From: Cloacibacterium rupense
Lineage (GTDB): Bacteria > Bacteroidota > Bacteroidia > Flavobacteriales > Weeksellaceae
Direction: 5' to 3'
DNA: 64,000 nt
Assembly (NCBI RefSeq): GCF_014645495.1
Contig: NZ_BMLV01000001.1
Span: 748,410-812,409 of the forward strand
Shown here one piece after another: positions 26,413-33,060 of the stretch. The first letter of the stretch is position 1; each line of letters begins with the position of its first letter. The notes beneath the pieces are model-generated. The model had not been told where the DNA came from. It saw only the letters and a list, made by a program, of their open reading frames with translations, and did no database searches. Position numbers and translations under genes: made by a program.

Positions 26413-26464
26413 TTCGTTTCTAATTTCTATTTTCTTAATTTCTGTGTAAAATTACTAATTTTTA

Positions 26465-26505
26465 AAACAAAAAAGACTCCTTAATCATAAAATTAAGGAG
26501 TCTTT
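26465..26505 (-). terminator. Attenuator terminator A
   Basis: A perfect 14-bp stem (26472-26485 with 26492-26505) and 6-nt loop, giving AAAGACUCCUUAAU with its complement, then UUUUUUGUUUU in the minus-strand transcript. It lies between leader ORF A and leader ORF B and ends no long gene. Confidence 0.88.
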
Positions 26506-26540
26506 CTTGAAAATATTTTTTGTTAAATCTATATCAATAT

Positions 26541-26553
26541 AAGAAATTCTCCT
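26541..26553 (-). promoter_or_regulatory. Antiterminator strand of module A
   Basis: AGGAGAAUUUCUU begins 12 nt after the last Cys codon of leader A. It can pair with AAGAAAGACUCCU (26508-26496) at 11 of 13 positions (a 2x2 A-A/A-G mismatch in the middle), which destroys terminator A. CCUCU (26565-26561) can instead pair with AGAGG (26555-26551) when no ribosome is stalled. Confidence 0.75.
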
Positions 26554-26604
26554 CTAGTTAAGAGGACAACAGCACATTGCGATATTTGATATAATTTGTT
26601 TCAT
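26554..26604 (-). CDS. Leader peptide A, MKQIISNIAMCCCPLN (16 aa), first attenuator module
   Basis: Short ORF from ATG 26604 to TAG 26554, first in the cysH-operon transcript. Codons 11-13 are TGC TGT TGT. The predicted -7 box ends at 26614, so the mRNA would begin only about 3-7 nt before the ATG, making the ORF close to leaderless. The Cys codons are followed by a small hairpin, an antiterminator strand and a strong terminator in the order of a trp-type attenuator. Peptide function is expected to be regulatory only, through stalling when Cys-tRNA is scarce. Found only by reading short frames, as it is far below usual gene-calling limits. Confidence 0.82.
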   Translation of the reverse strand: MKQIISNIAMCCCPLN

Positions 26605-26613
26605 TTTGTGTTG

Positions 26614-26643
26614 CAAATATATAATTAATTTTAAACAAAACAA
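26614..26643 (-). promoter_or_regulatory. Promoter of the cysH operon
   Basis: Minus-strand TTG (26641-26643), exactly 19 nt, then TATATTTG (26614-26621), a good Bacteroidetes -33/-7 pair. Upstream on the plus strand ATTACCAAAAGTAT (26681-26694) resembles the motif at the Rrf2 gene start. Confidence 0.72.
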
Positions 26644-26851
26644 TAATTCTTTAAAAAATTTTACAACAATGTAACATTTCATTACCAAAAGTATAAATTA
26701 AAACATGATAAAAAGACTTTGAAAGCACTCTATTTAAAGGTAATTTCATATCATAATTTACACATTTTCAAGCTAAAAATTTTCGTCAAAAAATTTAATT
26801 TTGATTTTATGATTAAACTCATATCTACTAAAAAGTGCTTTTTTAGAATTG

Positions 26852-26859
26852 TAAATTTG
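26852..26859 (+). promoter_or_regulatory. -7 box of the radical SAM gene
   Basis: TAAATTTG fits TAnnTTTG, 18 nt before the ATG at 26878. This argues against the longer upstream frame, most of which lies upstream of the box. A -33 TTG at proper spacing was not seen. Confidence 0.5.
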
Positions 26860-26877
26860 CAAAAATTAAGGTTGAAG

Positions 26878-27840
26878 ATGGAAAAAACATTGGCTTTTGG
26901 CGAAAAAAATTACAATTATTACAGTGCTTATCTTAGAAATAAATATGATGGGCAAAAGGTATATAAAGTAATTGTAGATGCCGGTTTTACCTGCCCAAAC
27001 CGAGACGGAAGCAAAGGTTACGGTGGTTGCACCTATTGTAATACCGATTCTTTCACGCCAGTTTCTAGAAATTTAGAAACTTTCAGAGAACAAATTTCTT
27101 ACAGTATGGAACGAGCTGCCAAAAATTATGGCGCAGAAAAATTTATTATTTATTTTCAACCTAATACCAATACTTATGCACCTGTAGAAGAATTGAAAAT
27201 GCTGTATGATGAAGCTTTGAAAATCAATCGTGAAAAGATTGTAGGACTCTCTGTAGGAACCAGACCAGACTGTATAGATGAAGAGAAGATAGCGCTTCTT
27301 GAAAGTTATAAAAAACAAGGTTTAGAAGTAGATTTGGAAATGGGAATGGAATCTATTTATGATGAAACTTTGACAGAAATCAACAGGGGTTGCAGTCATC
27401 AAGAATTTGTTGATGCTATGAAATTACTTGAAAATTCTACTCTAGATGTTTGCATACACACCATTTTGGGATTCCCAAATGAGACCAAAGAAATGATGCT
27501 GAAATATGTAGATGAACTGAACCGATTTTACAAAATAAATTTTGTGAAATTTCATCATCTTCACATTGTAGAAGGTTCTATTTTAGGCGTTAAATACAAA
27601 AGAGCTCCATTTAAACTTTTTAGCTTAGAAGAATATACTGACTTATTGTGTGAAATATTGCCTAAATTAAGACCAGATATTGTAATCCAAAGATTATTTG
27701 GACTGTCAGATTTAGAAATGCTAATCGCGCCGAAATGGAACTTAAAAAAGTCTCAAATTCAGCACTTTATAGATTCTGAAATCGAAAAACGCAACATTAT
27801 ACAAGGAAGCGAATACACAAAAAAAGAAGCACTTTTGTAA
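26878..27840 (+). CDS. TIGR01212-type radical SAM protein (YhcC-like)
   Basis: Radical S-adenosylmethionine protein of 320 aa. ATG 26878 is chosen (MEKTLAFGEKNYNYYSAYL), since an upstream in-frame stretch of 53 codons lies in promoter sequence and is not protein-like. Cluster cysteines appear in DAGFTCPNRDGSKGYGGCTYC (C-X11-C-X2-C is the YhcC-type spacing), near residues 35-50. LSVGTRPDCIDEE and HTILGFPNETKEMM belong to the radical SAM barrel. The YhcC group has no proven reaction. The gene is divergent from the cysH operon and ends convergent with the tolC-like gene. Single gene. Confidence 0.85.
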   Translation: MEKTLAFGEKNYNYYSAYLRNKYDGQKVYKVIVDAGFTCPNRDGSKGYGGCTYCNTDSFTPVSRNLETFREQISYSMERAAKNYGAEKFIIYFQPNTNTYAPVEELKMLYDEALKINREKIVGLSVGTRPDCIDEEKIALLESYKKQGLEVDLEMGMESIYDETLTEINRGCSHQEFVDAMKLLENSTLDVCIHTILGFPNETKEMMLKYVDELNRFYKINFVKFHHLHIVEGSILGVKYKRAPFKLFSLEEYTDLLCEILPKLRPDIVIQRLFGLSDLEMLIAPKWNLKKSQIQHFIDSEIEKRNIIQGSEYTKKEALL

Positions 27841-27850
27841 GTACTTCTTT
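27823..27850. terminator. Bidirectional terminator between radical SAM and TolC genes
   Basis: AAAGAAGCACTT pairs with AAGTACTTCTTT (one mismatch) around TTGT, flanked by A-runs and T-rich sequence. It overlaps the radical SAM stop codon. Confidence 0.7.
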
Positions 27851-27854
27851 AAAA

Positions 27855-29255
27855 TTATTGTTCTATGCTTTCGCTCATCCACTTTAGCTTATTGTAGCTT
27901 TTAATGACTTTCGCTTTTAGATTGATGAGTTTTTCCTGAGCATCTATCTTTTTATTTTCTCTAGAGTTGATTAAGAAGATTGAACTTTCACCATTTTCAA
28001 ATCTGGTTTCTTCGGCTTTTAGAAGTTTTTCATAATTGTTAAGATTTTGTTCTGCCAAAGAAATTTGCTCATTATAGTTTTCTACTTCTTGTTGATAAGT
28101 AGCAGTTTTTACCATTAATTCATTTTCTTTTACCTTAATATCTTGTTGGTTCTGAAGCAGTTTCAATTTCGCTTGTTCATAATCTGCTCTTGCTCCTCTC
28201 AGGAAAACTGGAATCTCCAATTTCAGACCATATTGAAAATTATTGTCAAACAAAGGCAACATCTGCGCATTTTTATTTTCTTTATTGAAAAACTGATAAC
28301 TGAAGTCTATTTTGGGTAAAAAACTTTGCCATTTCAGTTTCTTTTCGCTTTCTAAAATATTATTTTTAAAAGCATAATATTTCAAAAATTGAGAATTAAT
28401 AAGGTTATCTTTATTCAATTTCTGAGCGAGAAACAGATAATCATTCGTAATTTCCGAATTCATTTTTTCGGAAGGGAAAATGGGTGCTTTAATTTCATAA
28501 AACTCTAAATTATCTTGCCAAAGATACCATTGCAAATCTTGGGTACTTTTCACAAAATTAAGATAAGCTTCTTTTTCTTGAATTTGAAAATTTTGCAACT
28601 GAGATTCTGCTTCTACCGTGTCTATTGCAGCTCTTTCGCCATAAGAAAATGTCTTTTTAATGAATTCAAAACGCTTTTTATTAAGTTCTACATTTTTCCT
28701 TTGAAGTTTTAAAACCTCATAATTTTTCACCCATTCCCAATAGGTATTTTCTGCATCTAAAAGCAGTTCGTTGCTGAGAATAATTTGTTCTGCGCGCGTC
28801 ATTTTTTCTGCCAATTTTGCTTGGTCTAGTGCAGCTCTTCTTTTGTCATACCAAAGATTTTTAGCTAACGGAATAGTCACTCCATAATTGTAAAGACCGC
28901 CTTTGGTATCGTTTTCGTTTAGTTTTTCTCCTGTCAAATAATTGTATCCTCCATTTACTTCTATTCCGTACCAAGTCGGAATTCCTAATTCTATATTTTT
29001 TTGATTATAGTAGAGAGTATTATCAATGTCTTTTTCACCTAATTTAGCACTCAAAACAGGATCGAAATTACCTCTAGCTTTGGTGATTTCGGCTTGTGCA
29101 ATTTTGTTTTGCAATTGATACCTTTTGAGTACCGGATGATAATTTTTAACAATATTTAGAAATTCATTTTTTGACAAAAGCAAAGAATCTTGCGCTTGTA
29201 AAAAAGAGGAAATCATCATCAAAAATGTTAAAAACAATTTACTTTTTCTTTTCAT
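27855..29255 (-). CDS. TolC-family outer-membrane efflux protein
   Basis: Outer-membrane channel of 466 aa for the export system encoded upstream. A signal peptide MKRKSKLFLTFLMMISSFLQ ends near QAQ. ATG 29255 gives the basic n-region, while ATG 29264 would add MEQ. Long amphipathic helices in two repeats (about 40-240 and 260-460) are typical of the TolC fold (outer membrane efflux family). The start overlaps the HlyD gene end by about 17 nt, indicating translational coupling. Partners are the HlyD adaptor and the ABC protein. Exported substrate unknown. Confidence 0.88.
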   Translation of the reverse strand: MKRKSKLFLTFLMMISSFLQAQDSLLLSKNEFLNIVKNYHPVLKRYQLQNKIAQAEITKARGNFDPVLSAKLGEKDIDNTLYYNQKNIELGIPTWYGIEVNGGYNYLTGEKLNENDTKGGLYNYGVTIPLAKNLWYDKRRAALDQAKLAEKMTRAEQIILSNELLLDAENTYWEWVKNYEVLKLQRKNVELNKKRFEFIKKTFSYGERAAIDTVEAESQLQNFQIQEKEAYLNFVKSTQDLQWYLWQDNLEFYEIKAPIFPSEKMNSEITNDYLFLAQKLNKDNLINSQFLKYYAFKNNILESEKKLKWQSFLPKIDFSYQFFNKENKNAQMLPLFDNNFQYGLKLEIPVFLRGARADYEQAKLKLLQNQQDIKVKENELMVKTATYQQEVENYNEQISLAEQNLNNYEKLLKAEETRFENGESSIFLINSRENKKIDAQEKLINLKAKVIKSYNKLKWMSESIEQ

Positions 29256-30543
29256 CTGTTCCATTTTTTACCACATAATAATCAGGTGGAAAACCATTAA
29301 TATTTCGCCATATTTCGTACCAAATAGGAACGTCATTTAGAATAGCCAATCCATTAACACCAGCACCCATCATAATCTGAGGAGGCCAAGGTTTGTCATC
29401 TTTATCTTGAATCACAAGTGCTTTGAACATTCCGTTTGCACTGATATTACCCTCCACAGCAATTACTTTTCCTTTAAAAGTACCATAACTGCTATTGGGC
29501 CACCCCGAAAAAACAATGGCTGGAAAACCATCAAAAATACACGTTACAGATTGTCCTTCTTTAATCAAAGGTAAATCTACAGGTTTTATGTAAAATTCTA
29601 CGGCATAATCTACATTGGTAGGAACAATCATTCCTATACTTTCTCCATCTTTTAGAATTTCGCCAATTCCAGCTTTATTGATTTGGGTAATTTGCCCGTC
29701 TTGCGAAGCAATAATGTAATACAAACCTTTTCGCATTTTATAATTGGTGATTTGATTTTGAAGCTTTGCAATTTCGCCAGAGTTTCCTTCAATCTGACCA
29801 AGAGCCTGAAAACGGTCACCTTCTATTTTGCTAATTTTTTCTGTATATTCTTGTATAGCAGCATTTTGTTCAATTTGTGTATTCGTAATCTCTTGTCTAG
29901 TCTGGGCTACTTTGTTTTCTGCAGAAGTTTTTTTAGCTACAGTATTTTGGTATGAAGCACTTCTTTGTTGGAATTGCGTAAGAGATACTAAGCCTTCATC
30001 AAACATTTTCTTTTGTCTGTTAAATTGGTCTTCACTTAGTTTCAATTCATTTTTCACGGCTAAAAGTTCTGCTTCTTCTGCTGCCAATTTATTATTTAGC
30101 TGACTGATTTTTATCTTTAATTGACTCAATTTTAAATCTAAAGCATTATCTAGAGCGCTTAACTGAGAATTGGTAGTTTTTACTTTTGCAGAGTAGTAAT
30201 CGCCTACCCCTTTTTTGGCAGACATTTGTTGCTCTGTACGTTCTACCAAAAGTGGGTCAAAATATTCATCTTTAATTTCAGAAATTTGAAGAATGGTATC
30301 TCCTTTTTTCACAAAATCACCATTTTTAACAAACCATTTTACGATTTTACCTGGTATGGGAGAATTTAACTGTTGAGGGCGCTGCTCTTGATATAGAGAG
30401 CTTACATTACCTGTAAGGCTAATATTCTGAGTCCAAGGCAAGAACAACCCCAAAATAAGTAAGGCCATAGAAATCCAAAACCATTTCTTGACATTATTAT
30501 TTCTATGAATTAAATAAATCTTATCTTCTGATTGATATTTCAT
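29239..30543 (-). CDS. HlyD-family membrane-fusion protein
   Basis: Periplasmic adaptor of 434 aa linking the inner-membrane ABC transporter with the TolC-like channel. One N-terminal transmembrane helix (WFWISMALLILGLFLPW, about 21-37) is followed by a biotinyl-lipoyl half (NSPIPGKIVKWFVKNGDFVKKGD near 62-84), a long coiled coil (about 100-260) and the second lipoyl half (YYIIASQDGQITQINKAGIG). A beta-barrel domain includes the VTCIFDGFPAIVFSGWP segment. It is 8 nt after the ABC gene and overlaps the TolC gene. A type I secretion or peptide-export role is likely, and the cargo is not identifiable. Confidence 0.88.
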   Translation of the reverse strand: MKYQSEDKIYLIHRNNNVKKWFWISMALLILGLFLPWTQNISLTGNVSSLYQEQRPQQLNSPIPGKIVKWFVKNGDFVKKGDTILQISEIKDEYFDPLLVERTEQQMSAKKGVGDYYSAKVKTTNSQLSALDNALDLKLSQLKIKISQLNNKLAAEEAELLAVKNELKLSEDQFNRQKKMFDEGLVSLTQFQQRSASYQNTVAKKTSAENKVAQTRQEITNTQIEQNAAIQEYTEKISKIEGDRFQALGQIEGNSGEIAKLQNQITNYKMRKGLYYIIASQDGQITQINKAGIGEILKDGESIGMIVPTNVDYAVEFYIKPVDLPLIKEGQSVTCIFDGFPAIVFSGWPNSSYGTFKGKVIAVEGNISANGMFKALVIQDKDDKPWPPQIMMGAGVNGLAILNDVPIWYEIWRNINGFPPDYYVVKNGTDEKKK

Positions 30544-30551
30544 GGTTGTGA

Positions 30552-32219
30552 TTATTTTTTAAATTGAACATTTCCGTTTGATAAAAATAAATGATGCTGT
30601 GCTTCTGCTATAAAACGCTCTTCCTTAGTCACCATGATGATATTTCTATGTTCAGACATTTTTTTAAGGTATCTCCAAATATTTTCTTTGAGATTTTCTC
30701 CTAGTCCTTCGAAAGGGTCTTCTAAAATTAGGAAACGTGTTTTTCCTAAAATCGCTCTTAAGAGTAAAATCATTTTCTTGGAGCTGAAAGAAAGTTGACT
30801 GTCAGTTTCACTAATCTCAGTATAATATCCATTGGTAAAATATTCTGTTAAATTTTCTACACCTAACTCTATTGCCGTTTTGGTAATATCTTCTGGTGTT
30901 ACCTCAGGATTAGATATCTGTATATTCTGAAGAACAGTACCTTTTATAATGCCGACATCATTTAGATAAATGCCAATTTGATTTCTAAAAATATGTTTAT
31001 TGATATTATTAAAAGGAGTCTTATCATATAAAATTTTACCAGTTGTAGGTTCATAAAAACCTGCAAAAAGATTCATCAAAACACTTTTACCAGCTCCTAG
31101 ACTACCAGAAATAGCTGTGATGGTATTGGGTAAGATTTTAAAATTAACTTCTGTTAAGATTGGTGAAGAATCATTAAACGTAACGCTTACTTCTTTGAAT
31201 TCTATTTCGAAGCCTTCTTGTGTATCTCTTAGACTTACTTCGCCATTATTCTCTTCTGGTAAATCTAGAACTTTAGACAATTTTACCATAGAAGTAATCA
31301 TATCATAATAACTTTCTAAATTCTTGATGAGCTTTTCAACTGCAGACATTATCATAATTACCACAATTTCTGTGGCAATAAATGCCCCAATATTAAGTTG
31401 CTGATTTAATAATAAATAGGTCGCAATAGCCAACATCGTGAGTATAATAACCACTTTAAAAACGATAATGGTTTTATACTGAAAGTAAAGCACCTGGAAA
31501 TGCGAGGTCCTATGTTCTAGATATTCTTCTACCAAGTGGTCTGTTTCTTTAAGGTGCATTTGAGTAGCAGAATTGTTTTTAAATGTTTTTACAGAATGAG
31601 CAATATCTTCTAGCCAAGAAGCTACAGCATACTTTTTATCACTTTCTTCAAGACTAGAGGCTATCCCTTGCTCCATGGTAATTCTAAAAATGAAAACCAC
31701 TCCAAGAATAACCATTAAACCAAAAATTAAAAACCAAGGATGATAAAAAGACAACAATATTATCCCAAAAAATATTTGGATAATAGCCGTAGGAATTTCT
31801 AATAAAATTTTTGACATTCCTTTTTGTAAATTAGGCATATCAAAAAATCTGTTGACTAGTTCTGGCAAAAAATATTTATTGATTTTGGTAAGATTAAGTT
31901 TTGGCAACTTTTCTGCAAATGCGATAGAATATTCTACAAAAATTTTCTGTTGAATCTTCTCGATAATCTGCATTACCTTTAGTCTAAAAAAACCTACCAA
32001 CCATGTTCCTATGACCACTAAAGCTATAAGTAAGTAGATAGAGGTAACCATGGTAGCACCCATTGCGTAACTTATAATCGCCTGAATACCAAGCGGTAAA
32101 CTCAACTGAACCAAACCACTAAAAATAGCATAGAAATAAATATTTGCTACATCTTTTCTTTCTTTGGTAATAAATTTAAAAAGTTGAATACCTTTTTCTT
32201 TATAATTTTTATTTGCCAT
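30552..32219 (-). CDS. ABC transporter permease/ATPase with degenerate ATPase motifs
   Basis: Fused transmembrane-ATPase half transporter (555 aa). Six helices cover about 20-300, with no N-terminal C39 peptidase. Walker A is GSLGAGKS. Walker B is FLILEDPFEGL. The usual signature LSGGQ is replaced by QLSFSSKKM, and the H-loop histidine is missing (IIMVTKEER). Such changes usually weaken ATP hydrolysis, so it may be a specialised or slow transporter, or may pair with another ATPase. It opens the export operon after a TetR-type gene, with 4-nt spacing upstream and 8-nt spacing to the HlyD gene. Related to the HlyB/RTX exporter branch by context. Confidence 0.85.
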   Translation of the reverse strand: MANKNYKEKGIQLFKFITKERKDVANIYFYAIFSGLVQLSLPLGIQAIISYAMGATMVTSIYLLIALVVIGTWLVGFFRLKVMQIIEKIQQKIFVEYSIAFAEKLPKLNLTKINKYFLPELVNRFFDMPNLQKGMSKILLEIPTAIIQIFFGIILLSFYHPWFLIFGLMVILGVVFIFRITMEQGIASSLEESDKKYAVASWLEDIAHSVKTFKNNSATQMHLKETDHLVEEYLEHRTSHFQVLYFQYKTIIVFKVVIILTMLAIATYLLLNQQLNIGAFIATEIVVIMIMSAVEKLIKNLESYYDMITSMVKLSKVLDLPEENNGEVSLRDTQEGFEIEFKEVSVTFNDSSPILTEVNFKILPNTITAISGSLGAGKSVLMNLFAGFYEPTTGKILYDKTPFNNINKHIFRNQIGIYLNDVGIIKGTVLQNIQISNPEVTPEDITKTAIELGVENLTEYFTNGYYTEISETDSQLSFSSKKMILLLRAILGKTRFLILEDPFEGLGENLKENIWRYLKKMSEHRNIIMVTKEERFIAEAQHHLFLSNGNVQFKK

Positions 32220-32223
32220 TTTA

Positions 32224-32901
32224 TTAATGATTTAAAACATTGAATAGTAATTGATTAAGATAATTTAAAACATATTGATTGTGATTTTTCTTCTCCACAT
32301 TATCCGTAAGTTTATTGAGGTGCTGACTAAAAAATTGCTGGTCATGAGATGTTTCTAATAATGTACTCGCCAAAGAGTTCGGGAACTTATAATCTGGCTT
32401 ATATTCTCTAATAATATTAGAAATATAAAAGCAATAATTCTTAAGGGGTGCATAAGCTAGGTCATTATTAATTTCATCTACTTCTTTTACTAAATAAACT
32501 TTACTACTCTCACTTATCACAATAGAGTTTAACCTATCTAGATTAAAATCTAATAAACTATCATCTGTCACAAAGTTATAAGTTATTATTTCTAAAACCA
32601 ATTCTAATTTTTCTTTTGAATTCTTTACATTGAGCAATCTCATTTTTGTAAAAAATTCTAGATATTGCCAATACCAACTCATAATATAGAGCAGCAATTT
32701 GTGCTTACTAGAGAAATATCTGTAAATAGTAGCTTCTGTGGTATTGATTACATGCGCCAATTTTTTAAATGTAAACTGCTCAAAACCAATTTCATATATT
32801 AAATCAATTGCACTAGTAACCATTGCTTTTCCAATAGTACTTTCATCTGGATCTTTTAGATATAGCGAGGGATTGACTTTAAATTTTAATTGAAATTCCA
32901 T
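32224..32901 (-). CDS. TetR-family regulator of the export operon
   Basis: DNA-binding regulator of 225 aa. The N-terminal HTH covers about residues 25-75, with FTFKKLAHVINTTEATIYRYF containing the recognition helix (only its key part is given). The C-terminal ligand-binding half is not like a known subgroup. It is first in the operon, 4 nt before the ABC gene, so it probably regulates the operon it belongs to. The upstream promoter region has no clear operator palindrome that I could pick out. Activator versus repressor is undecided. Confidence 0.85.
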   Translation of the reverse strand: MEFQLKFKVNPSLYLKDPDESTIGKAMVTSAIDLIYEIGFEQFTFKKLAHVINTTEATIYRYFSSKHKLLLYIMSWYWQYLEFFTKMRLLNVKNSKEKLELVLEIITYNFVTDDSLLDFNLDRLNSIVISESSKVYLVKEVDEINNDLAYAPLKNYCFYISNIIREYKPDYKFPNSLASTLLETSHDQQFFSQHLNKLTDNVEKKNHNQYVLNYLNQLLFNVLNH

Positions 32902-33012
32902 GAATATTTTTTTACAAAAATAGTACCAATTTCAAATAGATGAATATTTATTTTATCTATAATAGTTTTATAAATATCAATAATAGTATTACTATCAAAT
33001 TAAACGTTAAAA

Positions 33013-33036
33013 AAAGCCTCTCAAAAGAGAAGCTTT
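33013..33036 (-). terminator. Terminator of the GH3 gene
   Basis: On the minus strand AAAGCTTCTC, TTTT, GAGAGGCTTT (one G-U pair) then TTTTTT, after the GH3 stop codon. Confidence 0.85.
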
Positions 33037-33060
33037 GAAATTAAATGTATCAAATTGATC

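Noticed and set aside
26548-26553. AGGAGA as a Shine-Dalgarno site
   Set aside because: No start codon lies at a suitable distance downstream on the minus strand, and this group rarely uses Shine-Dalgarno sites. The bases fit better as the antiterminator strand.
26226-26718. A metabolite riboswitch (SAM- or cobalamin-type) upstream of cysH
   Set aside because: No conserved riboswitch core was recognisable, and the region is fully explained by two short Cys ORFs with terminators and antiterminators.
26719-26877. N-terminal 53-codon extension of the radical SAM protein
   Set aside because: A -7 box at 26852 lies inside it and the translated stretch is not protein-like. Family members start at the ATG at 26878.
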